64,000 nt of DNA from Eudorina sp. 2006-703-Eu-15 (GCA_003117195.1 BDSI01000065.1:100001-164000), one strand, 5' to 3'; counted from the stretch's first letter, positions 1 through 12,560 are shown. The notes: generated by a model not told the origin, from the letters alone. Program-made: numbers and translations.

Positions 1-247
1 CCGCAGGGGGGAGGAGGGTACAGGAACTCGGTGTAGACATTTTCAAACTGCGCTGCTGCACTGCTGAGGGGGTGATCAACTAACTGATAACGGTCATGCG
101 GAGATGCCGAGGTGAACTCCGCTCGCAAGGATGGGATGCGACTAAGTGCGGCGCGGTGCGGGGGTGGGGGCGGAGGGACTGGGCGCTGCGGTGTCGGGTC
201 GGGGGTCGGGCGGGCGGACCGTGCGGCAGCGGCGGGGGCCCGCTCAC

Positions 248-3200
248 CTTGGCCATGATGCCCCGCCCCCTGCCCCCACACGACTTGAGCATCACGTTGT
301 CCGCCTTGAGGTCTGCGGGCGGGGGGGAGGCGGACGGGTCGGGACGGGTGAGCGGGTGTGGTGGTGGGCGACGAAACCGCGGCGCTACTCGGCCCCTCGC
401 ATGTCACGCGCTCCTGCTCTTGCCAGCCAGCCTGCCTGCCTGCCTGCCAGCTTGCCAGCCACACCTCCCCCCCTCCGAGCCCCCCCCCCTTGAGCGGGCA
501 CTCACCTCCGTGCAGCACGTCGTTTAGATGGAGGTGCAGCAGCGCCTTGGCCACATCCGCCGCCGTGTCGAGAATGGCGGGGAAGTTGAGCCCCGTCTCT
601 GAGGCGGGGGGATGGATGTGGCCCAGCGGGGGGGCGGGGGGGGGAGGGATAGAGAAATTGGTAGATATATTTACGGTATACTGCGTTGCTGCCAGAGCAA
701 CGAGGGCGGGGGGAGGGAGCGACATGACCGCGCGAGTACCGTAATATTGAAAGCGGTAAAAGAGCCGGCGCCGGCGCGGAGGCAGAGCCGACCCACAGGT
801 CAGTGACGGGGTCTGTGCGGGTATGGAACATGAGCCGACGCGGATTGAATTTTCAGTGTTCGAGTGCAAGAGCGCAGACCCGCGGGTCGGTGAGAGGCTT
901 CGATGGGACGAGCATTCGCGGGACAAGCCTCCGCTCCAGAAAGTTCTCTTTTGATTTCACGCACACAAGGCGGGAACGGTCCCAACCCCTACGAGCCTCA
1001 ACGGTAACCAACTAATTAATTAACCAACGACCACCGTCCCAATCTTCCCAACACACGCCGAAGCCCGTACTCACGTCCGAAGAATATCCCTGCATCTAGC
1101 GCTTCCCGCAGACACCCCTTGTCGCAGTACTCGAGGACCAGCTGGACCTGCGGGCAGCAGAGGGGGTCCACCCAGGGAGGGCCCGGCCCCAGGGAAGTGA
1201 AGTACCGCAACGCGCAACCGCAATGCGCGGACCGGGGCCGAGCTGACTGCCCCCGGCCGGGCGGGTTCAATTGAAAAAAGAAATGAACCCGCCCGGCGGG
1301 GACGGGGGAATGGGTAAAAATACCCACCTCGCCACCGATCAGGAGGGCGAGGGGAGGGCAGGAAAGGGGAAGGGAGGAAGCGGGATTATCGAGGGGCCGG
1401 GTCAGCGAGGACTGCTGAACCTGACGTACACACGCATACACACTCCCGGGCGGGTTTCATTTCTAAACACTCACCCGCGCCCACCGTAACGCTCACGATG
1501 GGACGTTGAGAATGTCAGAAGCCGTTTGTGTGCTCTCCCTCTGCCTGGTCTGGCCCCTCCCCTCCCCAGCATCAACTCCCCCGGAACCCCTCCCCGGGAT
1601 TTGGGTTTTGTCGTACCTCGTAACTATGTATCCCTCCGCGCTCCTGCGCCTCGTCCAGGTCCTCCTTGTACGGCGCCAACGGATCTTCCAACCGCGAGTA
1701 CGACTCCCCCCCGTCGGCATCCGCCGCGGTCTTGCCGCTGCGGGGGGGAACGGGGTTGGGAGTCCATGAGTTGGGTCGGGTATATTGTGTGTGCCCTGCC
1801 CTTCCCCATCCTCCACACACCGCCCGACCCGAACCAGTTACCAATGTACTTACCATAATAACCTGCAAACGGGAAATCATACAAACAGCAACAAGGGAGC
1901 CGCACCATTCTGTGTGCCCCTGCCCCTCCCCATCCTCCACACACTCGTACACGCACACGCACCTGCCCACAGACCTGGGTTCAGCAGCCGGTGACCAGCT
2001 TCAGGCCCGGCCAGATGCATAACACACCCTCACACGCGCTTCGCTCCATACTCTTCCGTCCCCATTTACATTTTCTCATTTAGATTGTTCACATGTTCCC
2101 ATTTACACGTACATTTCCCAACCACATGCACCTTCGAAAACCCTAGCCCCCATCCCCAGCCCCAGCCCCAGCCACGCCCGCCCCTCCCCTTCCCCCTCCC
2201 CGCCCCTCCCTCGCCCACTCACTTGCCCACAATAATGGCGGAGGCCGTCAGATCGTCCGAGCGCCGTATTGCCTTCTGGCTCGAGGAGTCCTGCGGAGGG
2301 GGCGGGGAGGGAGGAGGGATACAGGAACGTCCAGCAGAACATATCCATGGGGAAGGGGTTAATTCGGTAACCGTTCGCGGTTTCGCTGTCCTGATGGACA
2401 TAAGCGGGGACGGGACGGGACGGGACGGGACGGGGTCGACGGCGTCGAGTGTGTGCGTGCGTGTGTGTATTCAACACATGTGTTTTCCTGCGGAGCGCCC
2501 CATCCCAGCTGTCCCGGGGGAAGGTACGGCAGGCGGAGGGTCCCGTACACCCACATAGCGGCTTGGTAGGCCTGCGCTGCGCCTCCGCCCCCGCCCCCCT
2601 GCCGCTGCCGCGACCGCGACCCCGACCACGCCCGCCGCACCCCGCTGTACCCACACCCGCGCACAGCGCCCTCACCCGGCCCCGCAAACGCCTCCACACG
2701 GCCCCCGCGGCTCGGTTCTCTTTTACACACCGCCCCCACTCGGCCCCCCTCTCCTTCGGACTCCGGCTTCCTTGGAGCTTCCCTTCCTACGGTATACCTT
2801 GGCCCGAGGGCCCCCTTCGTCAATCAAGACCAGCGAACAGTCACCGAAGGCGTGGTAGTTGTCCGCCGGTTGGCCGAGACCCCCTAACCCCCCACCTTGA
2901 GCGGTTTTATCTGAAACCCGCACCTTGAGCGGTTTTATCTGGTAGGTGTACGTGGCGACCACGTTGGGATGCGCCAGGGAGGAGCTTATGGCCGCCTCCA
3001 TCACCGCCATCTTCTCGCGCTTCTCCTTGCCGCTCATGTTGGTGGGCAGGATGATGGTCTTGATGGCCACCTCGGTGCCCCGCCACAAACCTGGGGGAAA
3101 GGTTTTTTCATATTTCAAAAAAAATTAGTTATTTAAATTAGTTATTTAATTTTAAAGTATGAAAAAGACTAAAATGATTAAAACTTAGATTTAAACATCG

Positions 3201-6200
3201 TATTATAATATGAAATTAATTACATTACAAATACGTCGACCCAAACTCCCGTACCCCCGTCCTCTTCCCGCCTTGGGGTGTGTCTGGGCTGGTTTACCTT
3301 TTAATAACCTCCCCCTCCTCCACCCCCACCTCCATATTTGCTCTGGCAGCAGCGCAGTATAAAATATGTTTACCAATTTCCTATACCCTCCTCCACCCCC
3401 ACCTCCATACATACCCACCCCCACTGCCCACCCACCTCTGTACACCTTCCCAAAGGTGCCCTCGCCGATCATCTCCCCCAACACCAAGTCCTCCGCCGCC
3501 ACCCCGCCGCTGCCCGAATGCCGCCCGCCGCCGCCACTCGACCCGTTGCGGCGGCCGCGCCCCACGCCGCCGCCGCCGCCGCCCCCATGGGCCCCGTTGC
3601 GTCCCGGGTCCGCCGCCCCGCCGCCGCTGTCCGGCCCCCCGTTGTGGCTCAGCCCCCGCAGCTTCCCGCTGTTGCCGGCGGTGCTCATGCGAGAGCCGTT
3701 CAGCAGCTTCTTCCTCATCTCCTCGATCCGTTCTGGGGGGGCGAGCGGGGTTGGAAAGGCCAAAGTCCAAGCTAAAGGCCAAAGTCCAAGCGTAAACAGT
3801 CAGCAGCGTAAGAAGTCAGTGCAAGGCTCAAGCGTAAAAAGTCAGTCGCGTTAAAAATCAGTGGCGTTAGAAAGCAAGCCCGTTAGAACAGGGCGGATCC
3901 TTTCCGCGGGCCCGCACGGCAACACAGCAACCGTTGAGACTGGAATTTCATCTCGTACCCTTGACTGCTTTGATGACCCACTGACCCACTTCAACCAGCC
4001 AGCGCGGCGCTGCTTATCACCCCATTACTTCAAGTCTTCAAGCTACCAGATCTACCGTGGCCGTCGTACACCTGCCTGGGAGGTATCCCCCCCTCCCTGG
4101 ACGTGTCCCCCCCTCCCTGGAGGTGTCCCTCCCTCCCTCCCTCCCTCGGCTCCTGGTACAGTCCAATCCTCACCGGACGCTTGCTCTCGGGCATTCAGCG
4201 CGGTTCGAACAAGTGTAACATTGTCTGTAACCCTTGTCTCCCTCCCCTCCCCAGCCTCCCTCCTCCTCGCCCTCCTCCTCCCCTCCCTCTCCCTCTCACC
4301 GGCGGGGCTGGTGTGGAGCTCTCCGGACGGCGGCGCCGAGCACTCCGACGCCGCGGCACCCGCCCCACCCCCACCCCCACCGCCGGCCGCCCCGTTCGAG
4401 TTGGGGCGGGGGTGGGCCGCGCCGCTGTCGTTGAGCGACCCGTCCGGGTCCAGCCCCAGGCACTCGATCAAGTTGTACTGCCGCCGCATCAACGCCTCCA
4501 TGCGCTCCTTCTCACTCAGAAGCGCCGTGGCCGCGTCCTCCAGCTGCTGGTTGGCGGACTGCCCGGGGACAGGTGGGGGTGGGTTGTGGTGAGGTGGGGG
4601 TGGTGGGTTGGGGTCGCGGGTGGGGTGGGGTGGGGTATAGGAAATTGGTGGACATGTTCAGATTGTGCTGCTGCCAGAGGGGTGGGATGGGAGGGAGGGA
4701 GTGGGAGGGGTGCGGAACGGGGTGCGGATTTTGGGTGGCGTGTGAGAACCCCAGAGATGAATGCGAGATGCGGTTCCGGGTGGGGTGGATGGGGGTTTGA
4801 TGAAGGGGCGGCACACCGGAACGGGGGATGGGAAAATGGGAGGCAACAGGAGGTTTGGAGGTGTGGTATGAAGTGGTAAGACGTACAGGGGGGCAGGGGT
4901 TAGGAGGAAAGGATTTCGCATTCTTGTTGCTGCACCCCTCAGCTCCCTTTCCCTGCTTCGTTTTTTACCCTCACCCGTCCCCGCTCGCGCCCGCGCACCC
5001 ACCCATCCACCCGCCCACCCACACACCTTGCATGACCGACCCCCGCCTGCCTCTCTCCTCCCCCGTCCCTCGCCCTCCCCCTCACTCACCAGCACCTCCT
5101 CCAACAGCATGTTCTGCTGCGCCCGACCGACCAGCGCCATCCCTACCAGCACCGACAGCACCAGACTCATGACCACCACCTGGCAGGCAAGGCGCGCGGG
5201 AGGCAGCGCAGGCAGGCGGCGCGGGCAGACAGGTAGGTAGGGAGGCAGGGGGGTTGGGAGGCAGGCAGGTAGGGAGGCAGGGAGGACATGCTGTCACGAG
5301 GTAGATGGCCACCGCAAGGAGCGTGTGCGTGAGTGCGGGTGTGAGAAACTGGGGAGAGAAGAGGATGATTGCCAGCTGCCTGCTTTCCCAATTTTCTTAT
5401 ACCCGCATTCATGCACACGCTCCTTGACGGCAGATGGCGATCCAGCAGGCACTGAGGTGCAACCTGCCTCCCCGACCGCGGCCGCAGCCCGATCGTTGCC
5501 GGTTGCCCCCCATCTGGTCTCCCCTCTCGACATCGTAGCCCCCACGTAGGGCCCACGTAAGGCCCCACGTAGGGCCCCCGCCCTTAGGTTCCGGATACCG
5601 TTGCACCCACCATCGCCACCAGCGGCCACTCCCAGGCGGGTGTCCAGCCCCTGGCGTCCGTCACACTCAGGCACCAGATGTTGTTGGGGACCGTGATGAA
5701 CACCTCCTCGGCATCAGGCAGGGCCTTGTGTCGTTCAACGTACGGCAGTGTACGGGAATGTACGGGAGGCCGCGGGCAAACGGAAAATGGGGGTCCCGTG
5801 GTGCAGCTTCAATATAGCATGGAGGAAGCTTGGGGTGCGGGGAATTGGTGGCGAGATGGGTTGGGGGGGCGGGGGTTGCACCAGGGAATAGCCCTTCTGC
5901 TCTTAGGAGTGGGTTCAATGCGGCCCAAGCGGTTCAATGCCCAAGCGGTTCAATGCCCAAGCGGTTCAATGCCCAAGCGGTTCAATGCCCAAGCGGTTCA
6001 ATGCCCAAGCGTCAGCGGCTCCGGCCCCCAGTCCCCCACCCCCGGATGGATGTTCAACAGACTCTCTTCAGACAGACACTGAAGGGCAGACTGCTCTCCA
6101 GAACAGAACAGAACACTGTTCCCTTAACAAACCGATAAAGGAGAAAAAGCATAAGGATAGCTGCCTTTGGAGCAGATAGATTGTCGAGCAGCCCGCGCGC

Positions 6201-9200
6201 CGCCTTACGGGCAGGCATTCGAGCAGGCAGGTCGCTCACGAGCAGGCAGGCTGCCATTTGCCACAAAGAAGCTACGAGCAGGCAAGCGCCCCGCTGCAGC
6301 GACGAAAGGGTTGCACGGCAGCAACATACGGCATCCTCGGCCATGGTTGGGCACCTTAACCTGCCTGATGGCGCCCCGGGGGTCAACTCCCGCCCACCAC
6401 CCGGCCGCAAGACCGCAGCTTCGGGCCCCCCTCGCCGTCGTCCACCCCCCCCGCCACCCCCCTACAGTGGGCCCCCACCTGCTCATTGCCAGCCAGTACG
6501 ATCAGCTTCGAGTGGTCCGTGTCATCAAGGCGTGTCAACCGAAACTTCAAGCCCTGGTCGGTTAGGTCGTTGATCCGTACCAGGTCGTACACAAAGATCT
6601 TCCAGTCGATCAGCACAGTGGCGAACCCTGTACATGGTGTGATTGTACGGCGTGGGTCGGGCCGGCGGGCACGCCGGCGGGGCGTAACCATCCGTTAACG
6701 GTCTGGTAACGGTATGTTAAGTTGGGGCACTGTCGCACGGCACGGTGTATCACACCCCTTGACACCATGTACGGCACAGCAAACCCCCTGGGCGGGACGC
6801 GGCATCGGGCAGCCAGGCGCCCCCCCCGAACCTAACACACACACACCCAGCCCACCCCCAGCCGTACGACACCCTGCCCCTCCGTAGCACGTCCGTACAT
6901 CCGTACGCACCCCAGAACTTGGTGCGCGTGGTCGGGTCGTAGCAGATGGAGCAGTTGGTCGCGTCCCGGCCGGTGCCGAACGTGTCGTTCGCGTCCACGT
7001 CGGAGACGAAGATGGGGTACCTGGCGGGTATCCCCCAGAAGCCCTGGGGAGCAAACCAGCAGGGGGTGGGGAGGGTCGGGTTGGGCGGCGCGCGCGCGTC
7101 GGGCTTGACACGAAAAGTAAAAACCCACTAGCAACGGGTGGGGCCGGTCGGGGCCGGTCGCGGCCAACCGAGGACGCAAGCCAGCCGGCGCAGGTCGGTC
7201 GGGGTGTGCGGAATCGCTGGCAGGCAACGACGCTGGACTGCGCCGACTTGCCAGGGGGCGAGGGTCCGGTGCGCGTACGGCATTGCCACCAGGGGCCGGT
7301 CGGGGGGTATAGGGCTTTGGCAGACATATTCGGGTCATATTCAGGTTTGGGGGGTGGTGGTGGTGCGGTTGAGGCACACACAGGTGTGGTTTCTCCTGTC
7401 TCTCGCGGCCTCAGTTCTCAAATTAGAACAGAGTATAAGCATGTTTCCAACACATACATACATGCATGCATGCAGGTTTCCTAAGCAGGTAAATCGCCAA
7501 TCACCCCATGTTCAACCCCGTGGTCTGGCCCCCCAAACCGACCTGTGCCAGGGGCAACGGCCCCGCCAGCGTCAGGTTATGCGAGGCGATGGTCCGCAGC
7601 GCAATCTCGCGGTTCTTGGGGTCCGCCAGCAGGTCCAGGTTTATGGCCCTCTCATTTCCTGCAGGCGGGACGGGGCCATGGGCGGGACGGGGCCATGGGC
7701 GGGACGGGGCCATGGGCGGGACGGGGCCATGGGCGGGACGGGGCCATGGGCGGGACGGGGCCATGGGCGGGACGAGGCCATGGGCGGGACGGGGCCATGG
7801 GCGGGACGGGGCCATGGGCGGGACGGGGCCACCGCCGCGCACCCATCAATGCCATTCGCTAGGCTTCGAGAGGTTTGCAGGTAGGGTTTGCACGTGGGGT
7901 TTGCACGTGGGGTTTGAAGGTCGACTGGTGTACGACAAGGCCGGCAACCCCCGACCCCATTTCCGGTGCAGGGGTACGACGACCGGGACGGACTCGGCTC
8001 CTTCAACTGGTGCTTGGTCCATCTGGGTTCACTTGCTTTCAACCGGGTTCATCCGGGTTCCACCTGGGTTCGACCCATCCCCCCATCCATAACCCGGCCC
8101 ACCACCCGGCCCACCCCCCCATCCGCCTACCCACCCTTGAGCGGCTCTATCGCCCGCACCACCCCCAGCGGCGCCAGCTGCATGCTGGCGACGCTCCGCG
8201 CGGCGGTCAGCGACAGCAGTTCATCCGCCAGGGAGGCGAAGGTGGCGCTGAGGCTGGTGAAGTTGCTGTTGCGGGTCACGAACGACTGCATCACCTGCGG
8301 GGGCGCAGGGGGGGTGGGGGCGCGGCGGTGGCACGGGCGGTGTGTGAGAAGTGACAACAGATCAGACAAAGGGAAGTTATAGCAAATTGGTAGACCAAAT
8401 GGGGGGAGCCCGGCGGGAGCGGAGGGTAAGGGGGCGGGTGCGTCATACGGTGGGAATCATGTGGCATGTAAACTGCGCTGCCTGCACGGCTGCAAGGGCC
8501 GGGAGGCCGGGGGGCGGGGTTACAGCGGTGAACGTTTGCGGTTTCGCTGTCATGATTGACATAAGGCCTGTGCCGCGACCCGGCTGTACATGCATACACA
8601 GCGCTGGTCGCTGATCCGGGTCACTGATGGGGAGGGCGCGCAGGTGCGGTGCGGTGCGGTGCAGGGGGGGGGAGATAGGAAATTGGTAGACATTTTCAAA
8701 CTGCGCTGCTGCGGTGTGTGTGTGTGTGTTGAGATGCCGCAGTTGCCGCCGGCAGGAGCGCGGCCCGTGGTGGCGGGGCCCGTGGAGGGGGCGGGCAGGC
8801 GAGGCCAGCCGGGGTGTGGAGAGCATTTCTACCCCCGGCTGGCCTGGCATTTGTCCCAGACATGGCAGGCCAGCCGGGGGTACCGTACAGGAACGTTGCT
8901 GAGGCTGCGCTGCTGCCGGGGCAACGGTCTGATCGGGATACGGTACAGCACCAGGGGCCAGTCGGGGTATAGGAAATTGGTAGACATGGGCCAGTCGGGG
9001 GGAATCTCCTCGGGACAGTGCGCGGGGACGCGGGAACACCAGGGTCCTGGCCAGGATCGGTGGTGTGGGGTTTAGGGTGTGCGGCGCAGGCGGCCACATC
9101 CGCGACCCCAGGACCCCCCATTCCGACCCGACCCGACCGTATTCCATCGCGCCCGGCCCGACCCGACTTCCGCCGCCTCCGACCCCGGACATGGACACAG

Positions 9201-11091
9201 CCCTCGACGGCAGAGGACGGGACCGGAGAGGTCCGGGCTCCAGCCGCGGCGCTGCGCGAGCTGGCCCTCAGCTGGTTCCGGAGCACGCTGGAGCTGCGCG
9301 AGTTGGCCCCCCCGCGGGGCTGCTACTGCCGCCGCCGCCGCCGGCCCTGCTGCTGTGCGGCTACAGCCACCACTGCTGCGGGTGCGAGTTCTGCTGCTGG
9401 CGATCCTCCTGCTGCCCCGCGATGCAATGTGCTGCCCCGCCGTCTGCTGCCGCTCCTTCAGTGCCCACCGGAGCAGCCGGACCCGCAGCGGTGACCTCCG
9501 TCTCCCCGGTCCCTCATCGCCGCCGGCCTGAGGCCCCGCCCAACCTGCTCTGCGAGTTGGGCGGGGGCTGCTGACTGCTGCAGCCGCATCAGTTCGCAGC
9601 CAGACAAGCGGACTCCGGCCCGGCTGCCAGCCGTCGCAGTCAAAGCCACACCTCCTCAATGTAGCACAGTCATCAAGTTCGGGAAACGGCGCCGCGAGCC
9701 AGCGAAAGTAAAGCGCGAGTCCGCGACGTCCAACCACCCCTCGCTGGGCTTCCGCCGATCAGGTGGCTGCATACATCCCCCCTCCGCCGGGCTGGGTGTA
9801 TTTGGGCTGTTCTGGCTTTTAAACCCCCTCCAGGCGCTGCTGTTGCTCCTCCGGCCTTACAACGATGCCGCCACCGCTGCTGTTACCGCCGCCGCCGCTG
9901 CTGCCGTCGCCACCCGTGCTGCGGCCGTTCCCCGCTCTGCTGCTGGTTGCTGCCGATTCCGCGGCTCGGGTGGTGGCGGTTGTGATGGTGGCTGCCGCGG
10001 CCGGTCGCCCTCCCGCAGCTCCGGAACCACGCCGCTCCGGGACCATGCCGCTGCCCCCCCCCCAGTTCGCTCCCAGTTTGCTCTTGACCCCCCAAGACAC
10101 GCTGCTGCAGGCCCCAAAGGCACACACCCGACGTCGTCCCCGCCCCAACCCTCAGTTCCCATGATAACCTTCCCAATCCCAACCCACCCGAAACAGGCGC
10201 TGATCAAACCCCACCCCACCCCACCGCACCCGACCCCAACCCTTCGGCTCAGCCCGAGCACCACGGCGGAAGGGGAGGTTCCCGCAGCCCCCGGGACGCT
10301 TGAGTGCGGGGGATCACGGGGTGTGCGTACGAGCTGCGGGGTTGGTTTCGGGGCGCGGCGGGGCGGGGGGATCGCTGGGGATAAGGCGACTCTACCTTGA
10401 CGGGGAGGTAGCTGGCCCGCAGCTCCGACTCGATGGTCTGCGCCTTGTCGGCCGCCCGGTTCTGAGCGTTCGCGACCCGCTGGCGCTTCTCCTGAGCTGA
10501 CGCCGCGAAGACGCCCCAGAGGCCCAGGCCCATGCAGAGGAAGAGAAGCAGCACCGGCACGATTACCACCTTCTTGTCCTTCCGCACGGCGAGCAGCAGG
10601 GCCTGTTGCGGACCCATGGCGAAATGGCAAGGCCAATAGGGTTGCGTGGAACACAAGGAGGGGAGGGCGCATCAATGCGGACAGAGCATAGCAGTGCAAG
10701 TGATCACCTTTTTCTTGACGGTGCCTCGCTGACTGCGGTCACCCGTGTCTGGGGCATGCCCCACTCTTGCACCAAGCCCCTTGCGCCTCCGTATCCGACG
10801 TATGATGTGTGAAAATGGGTGACGAAAATCCCGATATGTCGCAACGCTATTTTTCTCCACCACGCTCCTTAGTTTCTCGGCGTCCAAAGTCTCACTCGTG
10901 CCAAGGCGTTGAGGTGGATTTTTGACAGATGCACACAATGCTGGCGCAGTAGATTGCGCATCATCGTCGTCGCGCGCAATTAGAAGCAGGGGCGCCGACT
11001 GGGGCGTCACTCCGTTCGGGTTCCCGTTTGCCACCCCGTTTGTTACATTTATAGCTAAATGTCCACTTGAACTTTGAGTGTTCTGGGCCAT
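248..11091 (-). CDS. CHASE-domain receptor-like protein kinase (TKL type), 3' end off the left edge
   Basis: Exons 5'->3' on the minus strand: 11091-10708, 10602-10396, 8294-8135, 7658-7543, 7043-6911, 6627-6479, 5724-5611, 5179-5090, 4558-4300, 3732-3436, 3090-2924, 2290-2223, 1737-1617, 1147-1075, 598-506, 312-248. All junctions are GT-AG and in frame, giving 832 codons. Residues 1-139 are a cytosolic tail ending in basic RRIRRRKG. TM1 is about 140-162. An extracellular CHASE sensor follows (about 198-415, with FGTGRDATNCSICYDP and KFWGFATVLIDWKIF). TM2 is about 416-438, then a linker (ERIEEMRKKLLNGS) and the kinase: GEGTFG 627-632, VAIK Lys647, hinge VLEYCDKGCL, catalytic loop HGDLKADN with Asp811 and Asn816. 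The DFG and C-lobe lie outside the window. An insert of about 60 residues splits the N-lobe. By family knowledge CHASE domains bind small extracellular ligands; the ligand here is unknown. An in-frame ATG at 11289 is an alternative start; 11091 was preferred because the upstream stretch looks non-coding. Confidence 0.88.
2892..2940 (-). repeat. Tandemly duplicated exon end plus splice donor in the kinase gene
   Basis: A 21-base sequence encoding the exon end QIKPLK and its following donor occurs twice, 28 bp apart (around 2892-2912 and 2920-2940). Both copies present CAAG followed by GTG. Only the upstream copy (exon end at 2924) keeps the frame with the next exon; using the other would add 28 nt and shift the frame. 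Confidence 0.85.
5928..6010. repeat. 16-bp minisatellite in a kinase intron
   Basis: About five head-to-tail copies of the 16-bp unit CGGTTCAATGCCCAAG, nearly perfect, inside the intron between the exons at 6479-6627 and 5611-5724. Confidence 0.95.
7662..7830. repeat. 17-bp minisatellite in a kinase intron
   Basis: About ten copies of the 17-bp unit GGGACGGGGCCATGGGC with a single G-to-A change near 7773. It begins only a few bases upstream of the acceptor of the exon ending at 7658, so the normal intron end is squeezed between repeat and exon. The unit length is not a multiple of three, so the array is open in several frames and produces spurious ORFs. Confidence 0.95.
8518..8566 (+). repeat. 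Dispersed intronic element, family 2
   Basis: Shares GCGGTTTCGCTGTC plus 'TGAT.GACATAAG' and a preceding GGTTA..CGGT..ACGTT stretch with 2355-2403 (plus). A shorter match on the minus strand is at 24680-24712. The first two copies are in introns of the CHASE kinase; the third is in an intron of the first subtilase. Confidence 0.75.
8668..8712 (+). repeat. Dispersed intronic element, family 1 (best copy)
   Basis: Consensus core GGAAATTGGTAGACAT followed about 10 bases later by CTGCGCTGCTGC. Related copies on the plus strand: about 20-62, 648-695, 4636-4682, 7306-7350, 8374-8400, 8966-8990. Minus-strand copies: about 3338-3390 (near complete), 5384-5402 (weak) and 51850-51895. Every copy lies in an intron or in the terminal intronic sequence of the kinase gene, except the last, which is in an intron of the second subtilase gene. 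Confidence 0.8.
8802..8845. repeat. Inverted repeat in the long kinase intron
   Basis: Arms of about 14 bp (8802-8815 and 8831-8845, core GGCCAGCCGGGG) separated by about 15 bases; a third copy of the arm follows near 8867-8881. It could form a stem-loop in DNA or pre-mRNA. Confidence 0.75.
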
Positions 11092-12560
11092 TCCTGACCT
11101 TGAACTCTCAGGTCGCAAACATATTTCACTTCTATGAGCGTTCAGCAATGAATCACGAAACGTACTGATAAAACTGTGTGAATTATGGCAACTTGGCAAC
11201 AGGATTTCCGGAAAACCTGGGTCGGGAGAACCGCACTGACCAACTCCAACGTCAACGGTCACTGCAGCCCATGTGCGTCCGTGCAACAAATCTTAGTCAA
11301 AGGAATTACACCGACTCCAGCAGAGTTGATCATTAGGTCAGCATATGAGATGCATCTTTTCATTACGTTCTCTCACCCCTGGCGGGTGAGGACGGCTGCC
11401 GAGCTACGAGAAGTGTGAACTTCCGGACCGGACTTCATGTCGCAATATCTAATGGGGACAACTGACCAAAGTCCAGTCCAAACATGGCTCAACTTTCCGC
11501 GACGTGACAGCCAGAACCTGCCAGAGCAGTGAACTCGGCAAGGGTTGCACATTCTGGGTATTGTCAGCCTTTTACACAGGTTCGTAGATCAGAAGAACCG
11601 ATGTGGGGGGCAATCTTCAAACTTTGTCCCCAATCTTCAAACTTAGTCAGGATCGTTACGACGCCGCACGTTACCCTCTGTCAGTACGCGTCCTGCCACT
11701 CCGGCCACAGCTCTACTGCTGGACGCGCAACCGAACGCGCACTCCTGAAGAGCCTGCCTGCCGATACCATTTGCAGGTTACTCTTGCACGGCAGGGGTCC
11801 TACACAACCACACGCTCATGCGGAATACGGCGCCTGCTGCCGCGAACGGACGTGGCACGGGGCATGCCTCCGCAGCCTCATGCATGCCGACAGGCCGGAC
11901 ACCCCAAGCCAGCCCATTACAGCCGCCAGCCCTGCCGAGCTGGGCGGCCGCAAGAGCCGGACCTTTGCGCGGCCCGCCCGTCGAGGAGCTGCCCGGCGGC
12001 AAGCGCCGCACTCAAATTCTAGGTCTGTGTCTCCGAGCGACGCGAGGACCCCCGGGAGCGCAACCTGCGGCCTCGCCAAACACCCCTGCCGGCGACGGCC
12101 TCCGTCATCAGCTCCAAGGCCTTATGCGGGGCCAGCGGACCGCCATCCTGTGGGTGAGGTCCGTCTGCAGCTTTGGGCGCAGCCCTTAGGGCCAACGGCC
12201 CACAGCCCTTGGGGCGGTTCTCACAGACTCTGTGTGCGCGCGCGTCCAAGGAGAGAGTGTGTATGCGTATGCGCGCACGTGTGTTTAATGTTGAATCCAC
12301 CCAGCCCCGCCCAGGCCCACATACTCACCCAAACACTTGCCAATGTACTTCCCATACACAACGAAGTATATGCGCGCGCGTGGGGGGGGGGGGTGCCCGC
12401 GCAGTTCGCCTGCTGACTGCGGTTGGACAGGCGGGTGTGCTCCGGGAGCGGGGGTTGGGAAGCGGCGCACCTGGGGAAACTGTACGGCAGAGTACTGTAC
12501 GGCACAGCACAGCACAGCTTCACCCACATCGACCATCACTCACCATCGGCTCAGGGCTCA
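11092..12560. other. Region upstream of the kinase gene, no supported gene
   Basis: Contains the presumed promoter and 5' UTR of the divergently read kinase gene. The open frames on both strands are overlapping shadows, with no recognisable domain and no consistent exon structure. A possible donor (TGG followed by GTGAGG) near 12151 could belong to an upstream exon of the plus-strand gene candidate that follows. Confidence 0.4.

Larger units (their letters stand above)
8295..10395 (-). other. Unusually long intron of the CHASE kinase gene
   Basis: At 2.1 kb this intron lies between the exon encoding the first transmembrane helix and the first CHASE exon. Most other introns of the gene are 0.1-0.9 kb. 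It holds three or four copies of the dispersed 'GGAAATTGGTAGACAT' element, one copy of the 'GGTTTCGCTGTC' element, an inverted repeat (8802-8845) and C-rich ORFs on both strands that show no recognisable domain. Direct joining of the flanking exons keeps the frame and gives a sensible protein, so no additional exon is required, though one cannot be excluded. Confidence 0.6.

Noticed and set aside
7501..8092. Several ORFs with PSRPWPRPAHG-type repeats
   Set aside because: They derive from the 17-bp minisatellite, which is intronic in the kinase gene.
9018..9737. Cys-, Arg- and Ala-rich ORFs on both strands in the long kinase intron
   Set aside because: Low-complexity GC-rich frames with no conserved motif; skipping them keeps the kinase frame intact.
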